Of a stretch of 64,000 nt of DNA, positions 35,021-45,000 are shown piece after piece. This DNA comes from an uncultured bacterium. GTDB taxonomy: Bacteria > Verrucomicrobiota > Kiritimatiellia > CAIKKV01 > CALHGX01. The stretch lies in assembly GCA_938031185.1 (NCBI GenBank), contig CALHGX010000028.1, forward strand, positions 22,340-86,339. The letters run 5' to 3'. The notes under the pieces are model-generated. The model did no database searches. It was not told the DNA's origin and worked only from the letters and a program-made list of their open reading frames with translations. Positions within the stretch are counted from its first letter, which is position 1; each line of letters begins with the position of its first letter. The position numbers were made by a program, and so were the translations under genes.

Positions 35021-35801
35021 ATGAAAACGCGGATATACTGGTTTTCGGCCACCGGCAATTCGTTGGCGGCGGCGAAGCAACTGGCGGACGAATTGGGCGG
35101 GGCCGAGCTGCAGTCCGTGCCGGACGTGCCGGAGCAGGGCGCGGCGCGCGAGGAAGCCCGCGTGGGCATCGTGTTTCCCGTCTACATGTTCGGTCTGCCG
35201 TTGATCGTGGGCCGATTTTGCGACCGGTTGCAGGTGCGGTCCGACGCCTACGTGTTCGGCGTTGCCGCCTGTGGCGGCATGCCGGGAGCGGCCATGGCCC
35301 AACTGCGGGGCCGCCTGACGGGGCGCGGGTGCCGTTCGCTTCCGGATGGGCCGTCGCCATGCCGGGCAACTACACCCCGCTCTACGGCGCCAAGCCGCCG
35401 GAGGCGCAGGCGCGAATCCTCGCGTCCGCCAAAGAAAGGCGCACCGCGTGGCCGAGGAGATCAAGCGAGGCCGACGCGGCGTCGTCGAGGCGAACAACGG
35501 GTTTTTCAATCTGATCTTCTCGCGGTGGCTATATCCTCGCATGGCGCCGCGCATTCCCGCCATGGATCGCGAATTCCGAGCGGACGAGAAATGCAACGGG
35601 TGCGGGGTGTGCGAGAAGGTTTGTCCGGTCGGGAATATCCGCCTCGAGCAGCGTAGGCCGGTCTGGCAGGGGCGGTGCGGGCAGTGCATGGCCTGCCTGC
35701 AATGGTGTCCGCGGGAAGCGATTCAATATGGCCGCCGCACGGCGGGTCGGCGGCGGTATCGTCATCCGGAGGTTTCCGCGCGAGATTTCTTCCGACGGTA
35801 A
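35021..35801 (+). pseudogene. Frame-broken EFR1-like flavodoxin/ferredoxin protein
   Basis: Three frames together encode one protein of ~260 residues. The first (from the ATG at 35021, AAAGGA upstream) gives a flavodoxin N-terminus with F-S-A-T-G-N-S-L-A-A-A-K and V-F-P-V-Y-M-F-G-L-P. A shift near 35330-35335 leads to F-A-S-G-W-A-V-A-M-P-G-N-Y-T-P-L-Y-G. A second near 35440-35447 leads to V-A-E-E-I-K-R-G, and then the two 4Fe-4S motifs C-N-G-C-G-V-C-E-K-V-C-P and C-G-Q-C-M-A-C-L-Q-W-C-P. Both shifts are -1 (one base lost). The domains are otherwise well kept, so the loss is recent or is a sequence error. EFR1 proteins are electron carriers of anaerobes. Confidence 0.75.
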
Positions 35802-35820
35802 GGGGGCGGGGGTCGGCGGC

Positions 35821-36630
35821 CTACGGCGCGGCGGGCGCCGCCCGCTCGTATTCCTGTATCGCGCGCGGAAGCAGCGCTTCGATCCGGGCGATGCGTTCTC
35901 GGTCCACGGGATGAGTGCTCAGGAACGCGGGTAGGACCGCGCGGCCCGATGACGGCGCGAATCGCTTCCAGAAATCCAGCGCTGCGCGGGGATCATAACC
36001 GGCGCGCGCCATGTAGATCAGCCCCATGTGGTCGGCCTCCAGTTCCTGCACGCGCGAATGCGGCAGCATGACGCCGAGTTGCGAACCCAGTCCGTAGGCC
36101 TGGAGAATCAGGTCGCGCGTTGCCCGCGAATCCACGCGAAGGGCGTCGCTGAGCACTTGGCCGCCGAATTGCAGCAGCAAGCCCCGCGACAGGCGCTCCG
36201 CGCCGTGGCGCGCTACGGCATGGGCCACTTCATGGCTGATGACGACGGCCAGGCCGGTGTCGTCGCGAGCATGCGGCAGCAGGCCGCTATAGACGCCCAC
36301 CTTGCCGCCCGGCAGGCAGAAGGCGTTGGCCGTTTTCGGGGCGTCGAAAAGGACGAATTCCCACTGGGCGCCCGGGAGCGGCGCGACCGCCGCGATCCGT
36401 TCGCCCACCCGGCGCACGGCGGCCCGCGCCTCCGCGTCCTTGCTGATGGGGGTGGCCTGCTTGATCTTTTCGAACTCAGTGGAGCCGAGACGCAGCTCCT
36501 CCTGCGGACTGATGAGCAGCAGCTCGCGGCGCCCTGTTTCCGGCACCGTGGCGCAGGAACAAAGAAACAGGAGCGCGGCCGCGCCGATCCATCGTCGTGC
36601 GTTCATCCACAAGCGGCTGGTTTTTTGCAT
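35821..36630 (-). CDS. M48 family metallopeptidase, lipoprotein
   Basis: A 269-residue zinc peptidase of the M48 family (like BepA/LoiP), likely held in the outer membrane or periplasm. The active site is V-I-S-H-E-V-A-H-A-V-A-R-H (HExxH) with the third ligand in E-L-E-A-D-H. The N-terminus has a hydrophobic signal ending A-L-L-F-L-C-S-C-A-T, a plausible though not classic lipobox. The start at 36630 (M-Q-K-T-S-R-L) follows AAAGGAAC; earlier in-frame codons lack a site. Family members degrade or help assemble outer-membrane proteins. Confidence 0.9.
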   Translation of the reverse strand: MQKTSRLWMNARRWIGAAALLFLCSCATVPETGRRELLLISPQEELRLGSTEFEKIKQATPISKDAEARAAVRRVGERIAAVAPLPGAQWEFVLFDAPKTANAFCLPGGKVGVYSGLLPHARDDTGLAVVISHEVAHAVARHGAERLSRGLLLQFGGQVLSDALRVDSRATRDLILQAYGLGSQLGVMLPHSRVQELEADHMGLIYMARAGYDPRAALDFWKRFAPSSGRAVLPAFLSTHPVDRERIARIEALLPRAIQEYERAAPAAP

Positions 36631-36779
36631 AGCCGTTCCTTTCCCTTGAGCATCCCAAACGACGCGCGCCATCGTACCAGATTCGCCCCGGGCCGCCAAT
36701 TTCGGGGGGCATCTCATTTGGGATTCATTTCTTTCGACGGATGCGGTAAATAGCGTCCGGTTTGAGGAGGGAGCATCCT

Positions 36780-37829
36780 ATGTCCAGGCAAAAAACCGCG
36801 AAGACATCCGGGTTGCGCAGCGACGATCTAATCGTGATTGCCGGCGGCGGCGGCTTCATCGGCGGCTCGCTGGCCCGCTATTTCCGCGACCAGGGGTTCA
36901 ACCGGATTCGCGCGATCGACAAGAAACCGTTACCGGACTGGCATCAGGTCGTGCCGGACGTCGAAACGCTGTGTTTGGATCTCAGCCGCGAGGAGAACTG
37001 CCGGCGGGCGTGTGAAGGCGCGGCGGAGGTCTACAACATGGCGGCCGACATGGGCGGCATGGGCTTTATTGAGCGCTTTCGCATCGAATGCCTGCGCAGC
37101 ATCCTCATCAACACACACCTGATCGAGGCGGCTTATCGCGCCGGGGCCCGGCGGTATTTCTTCTCCTCCTCGGCCTGCGTCTACAACACCGAACTACAGA
37201 AGGACCCGCGCGTGCGCGCGTTGCGCGAATCCGACGCCTATCCTGCCATGGCTGAGCGCGGTTACGGATGGGAGAAGCTGCTCTCGGAAATGTTCTGTCA
37301 GGAATACTGGGCCGAGCGCGGGCTGGAAACCCACATCGCCCGTTTTCATAACGTGTACGGACCGCACGGCACATGGGACGGCGGCCGGGAGAAGGCCCCT
37401 GCCGCTATCTGCCGCAAGGTGATTGAGGCCAAGGACGCGGGCCGCCACACGATCACCATTTGGGGCGACGGCACACAAACCCGCAGCTTCATGTGGATCG
37501 AGGACTGCGTGCGGGGCATTGACATGATCACGCACTGCGATGAACTCATCGCCACGCCCATCAACCTTGGGTCCAGCGAACTGGTGAGCATCAATCAACT
37601 GGTGGACATCGTCGAGGACATCGGCGGCGTCAAGCTGAAGCGGGAATACGACCTGACGGCGCCGAAAGGCGTGGCCGGCCGCAACAGCGACAATACGATG
37701 ATTCAGCGAGTGCTCGGCTGGGAGCCTTCGACGCCGCTGCGTGACGGCCTGCGCAAGACCTACGCGTGGATTGAGCAGCAGTATGCCGACCGCAAGGCGG
37801 GCAAGCGAACGGTGCGGGATACGATTTGA
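36780..37829 (+). CDS. GDP-mannose 3,5-epimerase-like NAD-dependent epimerase
   Basis: A 349-residue extended SDR protein. The NAD motif is G-G-G-G-F-I-G-G, with S-S-S-A-C-V-Y and Y-G-W-E-K-L as catalytic Ser/Tyr/Lys. It matches plant GDP-mannose 3,5-epimerase at many points: F-H-N-V-Y-G-P-H-G-T-W-D-G-G-R-E-K-A-P-A-A, W-G-D-G-T-Q-T-R-S-F, and V-A-G-R-N-S-D-N-T-M. The plant enzyme makes GDP-L-galactose (and GDP-gulose) for vitamin C and wall sugars; in bacteria it would feed a surface polysaccharide. GAGGAGG precedes the ATG. The convergent glycosyltransferase at 37.9-39.6 kb may use such a sugar, but that is only a guess. Confidence 0.88.
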   Translation: MSRQKTAKTSGLRSDDLIVIAGGGGFIGGSLARYFRDQGFNRIRAIDKKPLPDWHQVVPDVETLCLDLSREENCRRACEGAAEVYNMAADMGGMGFIERFRIECLRSILINTHLIEAAYRAGARRYFFSSSACVYNTELQKDPRVRALRESDAYPAMAERGYGWEKLLSEMFCQEYWAERGLETHIARFHNVYGPHGTWDGGREKAPAAICRKVIEAKDAGRHTITIWGDGTQTRSFMWIEDCVRGIDMITHCDELIATPINLGSSELVSINQLVDIVEDIGGVKLKREYDLTAPKGVAGRNSDNTMIQRVLGWEPSTPLRDGLRKTYAWIEQQYADRKAGKRTVRDTI

Positions 37830-37931
37830 GACGGCAAGGCTCCGGCGGCAAGGAGGACGAAGGCCCGAGGTCTTGTCCCTTTTGGTGGCCCCGTCAAAAG
37901 CGTCGGCAGTTCCGCACCTAAAATAGCGAGA

Positions 37932-39596
37932 TTACGAACCGGCTCCAGCCGTTTCCATCGGCTCGATGACTTGCGGGCGAACATGGGCCGGCGGGGGTGT
38001 CTTCCGTCGCCAGAGAATCAATTCGGTGTGATTCTGGCCGAAATACGGCACGACGGCGGCTCGCTCGTATTTTTGTTCCAGCAGGGCGAAGAAACTGTTG
38101 CGTTCGGCGTCCGGCACAGGGGTCATGGCGGGGGCCGCCAAGGCCATGCCGTAGCCGCTGAATGCCGCCACAGGCGCTTCGCCGGAACTCAATGCTTCCC
38201 GCAGGAGTTCACGGTTCAAGACCCGGAACCGGAGCGCCTGCTCCGTCGGCAGCTCCGGATAATAGCCAAAAGGGCCCATTTCGAACCCTCTTGGCACGGA
38301 TCGCTGCGCCTGAACAGCCAGATAGGCGTCCTGCGTCAGCAACGGCTTGTCGGGGGGGCAATGCTGCCGGACCCATTCAGCCGCCTCGCGCAACCGAGCC
38401 AAATCCGAGCGAGGTTTTGTCCGAACCCAGAAGCGGTCCTGGCCAATGACGAACCACTCTTGATTGATCGGGCTGGAGACGGCAGCCACTGCCGCCAGCA
38501 GCAGCAGGCCGGCCATCACCGCGGACGTCATGCGAGGCGCGGGGCCCTCTTTGCCGCCGGCGCACGATGCCATGGCGGCCCAGAACAGTGAGGAAACAAC
38601 GACGGCCGCCAGCGGTCCCAAGGGCACTTGATAGTCGTCGTATGGGAAGGGGGGCATCCAGTGCAGCAAGCCGATGCATGCCGTCGTTGCCGATATCAGC
38701 CCAAGCAGGCGGCCTACCCCTTGGCGTTCCTGTGGATGACGGCTCGCGAGCACTGCCAAATACCAGATAACCAGGCCGGCCACCCCCAGAGCCAACATGG
38801 GGAAGTAACCGCGGGCCAAACGCGACAGGGAGCCGCCTCGCAAAAGCCAGATGCTTCCGTCTGCACTGGCGGCACGGGCGATATGCAGGCCCATACCGAA
38901 AAGGAATGCTTCTGCGGCGCGGACCATTATCGGCAGATAGACAACCACAAGTGTCGCCGTGCCGGTCAGGCCGAATACAAGCCAGCTCCAGCGGTTGATC
39001 CGGCGGCGCTCCCAGAGAAGGTAAAGACCGCCGAAAACCAGAGCCAGTCCGACGGACAGGCGCGTCCCGGCCGCCAAGGCGAGCAGGACGCCCCCAATGG
39101 CAGCTGACAAAAGTCCCCACGGTCCGGCGCACAGGCTCAGCGCAAGCCAGCCGCCCGTGAGGAAAAAAGCGGTCAATGAGTAGGTCTTAACGATGCTGGT
39201 GAAATAGCTGTGATAGACGTTGCCGGCGGTCAGAAGAAAAGCGGTCCATGCAGCGGCGTAGCGAAACGGCCTCGATGCGAGACGTGCGGCCAATGCGCCG
39301 GCCAGCACGGCGCCGGCCAAACCGAATGCCGCGTTGAGCAGCCGTCCGCCGAGCACGCCCCCCCAGTCCCACAGGGGGGTCAACAGGGCAAAAACATGGG
39401 GCAGTACCGGCGCTTGGGAGAAATGGAAGTCCTGATATAGGCGGTGTCCCTTCCGCACCATTCGGGCGGCATAGAGATACCAGCCTTCATCCTGATTAAG
39501 GTTGCCCAGCCAGACATTCGCGGCGTAGAGCGCAACCGCCATCGCGACCGCCCCTGCCGTCAACCCCGCCCGAATGGCAACGTCCACTCGCCGCAT
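37932..39596 (-). CDS. Multispanning glycosyltransferase (GT39/GT83-like)
   Basis: A ~554-residue membrane protein with about 10-11 hydrophobic segments in the first 400 residues and a soluble C-terminal part. The N-terminal N-Q-D-E-G-W-Y-L-Y-A-A-R-M-V-R-K-G segment (~35-51) is the acidic first loop of the ArnT/PMT-type GT-C fold, followed by F-H-F-S-Q-A-P-V-L-P. Such enzymes move a sugar from a polyprenyl-phosphate donor to lipid or protein outside the membrane. The ATG at 39596 is chosen; a GTG at 39605 directly after the pyrE stop is equally possible. It is the second gene behind pyrE. Confidence 0.75.
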   Translation of the reverse strand: MRRVDVAIRAGLTAGAVAMAVALYAANVWLGNLNQDEGWYLYAARMVRKGHRLYQDFHFSQAPVLPHVFALLTPLWDWGGVLGGRLLNAAFGLAGAVLAGALAARLASRPFRYAAAWTAFLLTAGNVYHSYFTSIVKTYSLTAFFLTGGWLALSLCAGPWGLLSAAIGGVLLALAAGTRLSVGLALVFGGLYLLWERRRINRWSWLVFGLTGTATLVVVYLPIMVRAAEAFLFGMGLHIARAASADGSIWLLRGGSLSRLARGYFPMLALGVAGLVIWYLAVLASRHPQERQGVGRLLGLISATTACIGLLHWMPPFPYDDYQVPLGPLAAVVVSSLFWAAMASCAGGKEGPAPRMTSAVMAGLLLLAAVAAVSSPINQEWFVIGQDRFWVRTKPRSDLARLREAAEWVRQHCPPDKPLLTQDAYLAVQAQRSVPRGFEMGPFGYYPELPTEQALRFRVLNRELLREALSSGEAPVAAFSGYGMALAAPAMTPVPDAERNSFFALLEQKYERAAVVPYFGQNHTELILWRRKTPPPAHVRPQVIEPMETAGAGS

Positions 39597-39605
39597 CGCA
39601 CACAC

Positions 39606-40184
39606 TCACGATCCCGGATGATCCAGCGGCAGCCCCTGTCGGCACAGGGGACAGTTCTCCGGCTCGTAGGTGGCTGGATCCATTTCCAGAAGGTTGAAGA
39701 CCGGATGGGTGAAACGCGTCTTGCCGCCACTACGATCCACGAGCACCGCCACAGCCGCCACTTTGCCGCCGCGGATTTCGACGATGTCCACCGTTTCCTG
39801 AACTCGTCCCCCGCGGGTGATGACATCCTCGGCCACCAGATAGGAAGCGCCCGGCTCTATCCGGAATCCGCGGCGGAGTGCCAACTTGCCTTCCTGCTTC
39901 TCTGCGAAAAGCGAGACGACGCCCAGTTCGCGGGCCATTTCGTACCCTACGATGATGCCGCCCATGGCCGGAGCCATCACGCCCGCGACATCCAGCCGCC
40001 CGCCCAAGCCTTCCCGCACCCGCTCAATCAACGCCCGGCACAACTGCGCGGCGATGCGCGGATAGCGCAAGACTAACGCGCACTGGAAGTACTGGTCGCT
40101 GTGCAGACCCGAACGAAGTTCGAAATGCCCCCGCAGCAAAGCGCCTGTTTCCAGGAACATTTGCATAGCCTCATCCGACGTCAT
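39606..40184 (-). CDS. pyrE: orotate phosphoribosyltransferase
   Basis: It joins orotate to PRPP to form OMP. The 192-residue protein has the PRPP loop as L-V-A-E-D-V-I-T-R-G-G-R. A C-terminal N-C-P-L-C-R-Q-G-L-P-L-D segment with a cysteine pair is typical of one branch of bacterial PyrE. A GAGGGGGAT element precedes the ATG. With pyrK and pyrD 5 kb away it gives part of a scattered pyrimidine set. Confidence 0.94.
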   Translation of the reverse strand: MTSDEAMQMFLETGALLRGHFELRSGLHSDQYFQCALVLRYPRIAAQLCRALIERVREGLGGRLDVAGVMAPAMGGIIVGYEMARELGVVSLFAEKQEGKLALRRGFRIEPGASYLVAEDVITRGGRVQETVDIVEIRGGKVAAVAVLVDRSGGKTRFTHPVFNLLEMDPATYEPENCPLCRQGLPLDHPGS

Positions 40185-40702
40185 GTTCCATCCCCCTCTT
40201 CTTCATGCCCAGTGATTGCAGCCCTGATAACGGTATCCGGAATCCGCTTCAAACGCAAAAGGAAACCATCTTCTGCGCGGCGGCCCGTCAGAGCGACATT
40301 ATTGCGGCGAGGACACAAAATCAATTTCCCGATTCAAGCGCGCTCCTTGTCGGATGCTCTTTTTGAGGCGGGCGAGCCTTGCAGCATGGGAGCGTGAACG
40401 CGCCAGCTGCGAGCATGTTTACAGGATTAATATTTCAGGACGCCTGCGTGAGGACAAGAGCGGGAAGAAGATCATGGAGCCCTCGGGATCTCTCCAAGTC
40501 TTTGTTGTGTTTCAAATGCAGCGGCAATGTCTCTTTCTTGAGACATGAAACAAGTTGTGGGCGCATTTCCAAAGTGTCGTTCGTTGGGATTCGAGGTGGT
40601 TTCTTATGTCTTCTGTAAAATGGCGGCAAGAGATATGCAAAGATGTTGCAAAACGGGCTAGCTAGATTTTGGTCGGTATGAGGGTTGCTTTATTTTAAGT
40701 TG
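40185..40702. other. Long intergenic region upstream of pyrE and of the small RNA
   Basis: About 520 bases without a convincing gene. The base composition is visibly more AT-rich than the coding parts (for example T-rich stretches at 40366-40372, 40418-40436 and 40690-40697). It must contain the leftward promoter of pyrE. Short ORFs on both strands show no family features. A perfect inverted repeat lies at 40527-40546. Confidence 0.5.
40527..40546. repeat. Perfect inverted repeat ATGTCTC-N6-GAGACAT
   Basis: Arms 40527-40533 and 40540-40546 are fully complementary, with a 6-base loop (TTTCTT). It could be a regulator binding site or a short RNA hairpin. No gene starts within 150 bases on either strand. 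Confidence 0.35.
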
Positions 40703-40838
40703 ACCTGAGGCTGGTGGACAAATCAGAGGTTGCACAGAGCGTGCATCAAAACCTCAACGCCTCTGGCCGAATGGGGTGCCGAGCGGCAAGGCAAAATGCC
40801 GTGAGTTTGACCGCGGCTTCTCGCCGCGGTCCTTTTTT
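40703..40838 (+). ncRNA. Candidate small structured RNA ending in a strong terminator
   Basis: This stretch can fold into successive stems: CAGAGG (40724-40729) with CCTCTG (40760-40765), enclosing TGCAC (40731-40735) with GTGCA (40741-40745); then CGGCA (40784-40788) with TGCCG (40797-40801); then the terminator. A possible promoter is TTTGGT (40668-40673) and TATTTT (40691-40696), 17 bases apart. I checked by eye against tmRNA, SRP RNA, RNase P, 6S RNA and common riboswitch cores and found no match. The start is uncertain. It could instead be a leader controlling the protease gene at 40900, since it ends 61 bases before that start. Confidence 0.45.
40809..40838 (+). terminator. Rho-independent terminator
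   Basis: GACCGCGGC (40809-40817) and GCCGCGGTC (40823-40831) form a perfect 9-base GC-rich stem with a 5-base loop. The stem is followed by C and six T residues (40833-40838). It ends a rightward transcript that carries no visible protein gene. Confidence 0.85.
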
Positions 40839-40899
40839 GTTACAAAATGGGGCAGTCTTCGCCAATTGCTCCCATCCGCAAAACGGATATAATTAGTCC

Positions 40900-42048
40900 A
40901 TGCCACAGAGGTCGAATAGCCCAGACGGTCTTTGGTGTGCGAAAGGCCGAATGCTCGCAGTTGTCTTGGTGTTTTTGACCAATGCGCTGCCTGCGGCGTT
41001 CGGGGACAAGCCGGTTCCGGGGACCGCGACGCACGAAGACGGGTTGAAGGGCGAAGAAGCGCTGTGTGCGGAGGAACGCAGCCGGATTGAGGTCTTCAAG
41101 CGGGCTTCACCGGGCGTGGTTTCCGTGGCCAACAAAGCCATCGTTCAGGACTTCTTCACCGCCCGCATCTATGAGGTCCCGCAGGGCGTCGGTTCTGGAT
41201 TTGTCTGGGACAAGCAGGGGCACCTCGTAAGCAATTTCCATGTCGTTTATCGTGCTTCGGCCATTCGGGTGACGTTGCACGACGGGTCCGTCTATGAAGC
41301 GGAAGTCGTTGGCGCCGACCCGGATCACGACATAGTGGTCTTGCGGATCAACGCGCCGCCGGAACGACTCACGCCGCTGCCGCTGGCTTCTTCGCGGAAC
41401 CTGCAGGTCGGTCAGACGGTCTTGGCCATCGGCAATCCATTCGGTTTTGACACCTCCTTGAGTATGGGCGTTGTCAGCGCGCTGGGTCGCAACATCCAGT
41501 CCATGACGGGTCGGACCATTTACGACGTCATTCAGACCGACGCGGCCATCAATCCCGGCAATTCCGGGGGGCCGCTGCTGAATTCATCCGGGCGGGTGAT
41601 CGGCATGAATACGGCCATCGTGAGTCCCAGCGGTGCCTATGCCGGGGTGGGTTTCGCCGTGCCGGTGGACGTGATTCGCCGGATCGTCCCCCAACTGATT
41701 GCTCGCGGCGTAGCGCAGCAGGCGGGGCTGGGGCTTCAGTTGGTGCATCCCATCGTCGCGCAACGGCTGGGCGTTGAAGAGGGGCTGGTGGTGCTTCGCA
41801 CGCAACCGCGCGGCCCGGCCGATCGGGCGGGGCTTCAGGGCTTGCGGAAGAATCGCCGCGGCCAGATTGAGATGGGTGACATCCTGCTGGAAGCGGCGGG
41901 CCGCCGATTGCGGACTGCCGATGACCTCATGGCGGTGCTGGACCAATGCCAGGCCGGCGAATGGGTGGAATTGCTGATTCGGCGCGGCAGCACCCTACGA
42001 ACAGTCCAAGTGCAGCTTCTGGAACTGAGCGACGTTTCGCTCTATTGA
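40900..42048 (+). CDS. HtrA/DegP-type serine protease
   Basis: A 382-residue periplasmic quality-control protease. The catalytic triad is His114 (V-S-N-F-H-V-V), Asp144 (D-P-D-H-D-I-V-V-L) and Ser222 (G-N-S-G-G-P). One PDZ domain follows from about residue 265. The N-terminus has a hydrophobic segment at 18-34 (M-L-A-V-V-L-V-F-L-T-N-A-L-P-A) that fits a signal peptide, so the real start might be the ATG at 40951. With one PDZ domain it is closer to DegS/HtrA than to two-PDZ DegP. Its stop overlaps the convergent ileS stop by 7 bases. Confidence 0.92.
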   Translation: MPQRSNSPDGLWCAKGRMLAVVLVFLTNALPAAFGDKPVPGTATHEDGLKGEEALCAEERSRIEVFKRASPGVVSVANKAIVQDFFTARIYEVPQGVGSGFVWDKQGHLVSNFHVVYRASAIRVTLHDGSVYEAEVVGADPDHDIVVLRINAPPERLTPLPLASSRNLQVGQTVLAIGNPFGFDTSLSMGVVSALGRNIQSMTGRTIYDVIQTDAAINPGNSGGPLLNSSGRVIGMNTAIVSPSGAYAGVGFAVPVDVIRRIVPQLIARGVAQQAGLGLQLVHPIVAQRLGVEEGLVVLRTQPRGPADRAGLQGLRKNRRGQIEMGDILLEAAGRRLRTADDLMAVLDQCQAGEWVELLIRRGSTLRTVQVQLLELSDVSLY

Positions 42049-45000
42049 CCGGAGGAAGCGGGCGAAACCAAAGGCTCGATCTGGATGGCGCAGGCATGGC
42101 CGTTGAGGTCCCATTCGGCTTCGGTTTCCGCCGCTGGCGCGTCCATGAGGCACTCTTGCGCCAACGTTTCCGCACAGACGTATTCCAAGTGAGCTCGGAG
42201 CGCTTCGCGAATCGCTTCGTCACCGCGGCAACGTATCCGGATTCGCTGGGTGACCTCCAGGTCCGCCGTCTTGCGCATGTTCTGGACCTTGTTCACAAAC
42301 TCCCGGGCCAGTCCTTCCCGGATCAGTTCCGGCGTCAGAGTCGTCTCCAGCGCCACAACCCATCCGTCTTCCGCCGCCACCACGCGGCCGGCGCGCGGAA
42401 CGTGCTCGATCAGGACGTCATCTGGCGTCAGGGTTACCGGCTGGCCGTCTACCGTTAGCGTGATGTCCTCCCCTCCGGCGAGGGCTTCCGCTAGATCGGC
42501 GTCGAGTTGGCCGATCAGCGCGGCAATTTTCTTGACGAGCGGTCCCATGCGCGGGCCCAACCGGGCGAAATTGGCCTTGATCCGCACTGTGGCAAAAGCG
42601 GATTCCCGGTCCAGGAACTCAGCCTGCTTCACGTTCAGTTCGTCCAATACGATGTCCTCGAGCGACTGCAAGGCGCGCAGCCGGGCTGCATCGCGTGAGG
42701 CAATGCTGATGCGCCGCAAGGGCTGTCGCACTTTCAGGTCATGCGCCGCCCGCAGCGCCCGACCCAGCCTCACCACGGTCATGACGGCCTGCATTTGCCG
42801 TTCCAACGCCTCATCTCTCCGTCCGGGATCACCGATCGGATAGTCGCAAAGGTGAACCGACTCCGGCATCGTTGGGGCGCGAAGGTTCCGGTAGATCGCC
42901 TCGCTTATGAAGGGGATGAAAGGCGCGGCGATTTTGGACAGCTCAACCAACACATGATAGAGCGTTTCATAGGCAAAGGCCTTGTCCTCGTCATCCTGAG
43001 ATTTCCAGAACCGCCGTCGGCTGCGCCGGATATACCAGTTGGTCAGGTCTTCGATAAAACGGACAAACGGCCGCACGGCCTGTTGCAGCTCGTATTGCTC
43101 CATTGCCTGCACCACCTCGGTGGCCAGCGTTTCCAGCGAGCTTCGGATCCAGCGATCCAGCCGGTTCGGGCTGGATCGGCCGGTTCCGCGATCGGGGGTC
43201 CATCCGTCCACGTTGGCATAGGTCACGAAGAAACTGTAGGCGTTCCACAGCGGGATCAACAACTGCCGCATCACCTCCTGCACGCCGGCTTCGGAAAAGC
43301 GCAGATCCTCCGCGCGAACGACGGGGGAGTTGATGAGATAGAGCCGCAGGGCGTCGGCCCCGTAGGTGTCCAGAATATGGGCGGGGTCCGGGTAGTTTTT
43401 GAGCCGTTTGCTCATCTTGCGGCCGTCTTCGGCAAGCACCAGCCCGTTCACAATGACGTGGCGGAAGGCAGCGCGATCAAACAGCGCCGTCGAAAGAACC
43501 ATTAGCGTGTAAAACCATCCCCGGGTTTGATCGAGGCCTTCCGCAATGAAGTCGGCGGGGAAATGCTGCTCAAAGCGCTCGCGGTTCTCGAATGGATAGT
43601 GTGCCTGGGCATAGGGCATGGCGCCGCTTTCGAACCAGCAATCCAGCACCTCGGGCACACGCCGCAAGGGGGCGCCACCCTGCCGAGACGGCAGTTCGAT
43701 TTGATCCAGGAAGTGCTTGTGAAGGTCCGTGATCCGGCGGCCTGACCATTCCTCCAGTTCGCGGATGGAACCGATGCAAACCGTTTCCCGTCCGTCGCCA
43801 GATCGCCAGATTGGGAGAGGAGTGCCCCAGTATCGATTGCGCGATACGTTCCAATCCCGGGCTTGTTCGAGCCATTTCCCGAACCGGCCGTCCCGCAGGT
43901 GAGATGGAACCCAATGCGTCTGGGCGTTGGCGGACAGGATGCGGTCCCGGATCCGTTCCACCCGCACATACCAAGCCGAGATCGCGCGGGAAATCAGGGC
44001 GGTGTCGCATCGCCAGCAATGGGGGTAGGCATGGCGGATGGTCCCTTGATGGACCAGGTGCCCCTCCTTTTTCAGGCGGCGAATAAGGTCCGGATCCGCT
44101 TCCTTGACGCTCCGGCCGGCATAGTCGGAAATTTCTTCCGTGAAACGGCACTCCTCATCCACCGGGCAGGGGGCCGGCAAGCCTTCGGCCTGGCCGACCC
44201 GCGCGTCGTCTTCCCCGAAGGCGGGCGCGATGTGCACGATTCCCGTGCCGTCTTCCGTGGAAACGAAATCGGCGCTGATGATTCGAAAGGCATGGGCCGC
44301 TCCTTTGTAGTAGGGGAAAAGCGGTTCGTACTGGCGGCCGAGGAGGCTTTGTCCCTTGACGGTCTCCACCACCTGGCCCTTTGCATCGCCTTTGTAGTAC
44401 GCAGGCAAACGATCTTGGGCGAGCCAGTAAAATACATCGCCATCTCTTACTTTAGTATAGATGATGTCAGGCCTGACGGCCAGCGCCATGTTGGATGGCA
44501 GCGTCCAAGGGGTTGTTGTCCAGGCCAGCGCATAGGTGTTCGGCTCATCCTTGAGGGCGAATCGCACCGTGATGGCCGGATCGCTGACCTCCTCGTAACC
44601 TTGATTGGTTTCGAAGTTCGAGAGGGGGGTGGCGCAGCGCGGACAATACCAGACAATGCGATGTCCTTCATAGATCAAGTCCTTGTCCCATAAGGACTTG
44701 AAAACCCACCAGATGGATTCCATGTAGGCGGGATCCATGGTCTTGTAATCACGATCGAAGTCCACCCATCGGCCCATGCGGGTGACAATGTCGCGCCATT
44801 CTCGGGTGTACCGCAGGACGATGCTGCGGCATCGTTCGTTGAAGACGTCCACGCCCATCTTTTCGATGTCGCGCTTGCCGCCGATCTTGAGGTCTTGCTC
44901 CACTTCGTACTCGACCGGCAGGCCGTGGCAGTCCCAGCCGAACCGGCGGTCAACAAACCGGCCACGCATGGTGTGATAGCGCGGCACGATATCCTTGATG

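Noticed and set aside
40703..40838. Glycine, c-di-GMP or similar riboswitch
   Set aside because: Some short stretches (C-C-G-A-A, G-G-C-A-A-G-G) recall these, but the conserved cores and stem order do not match.
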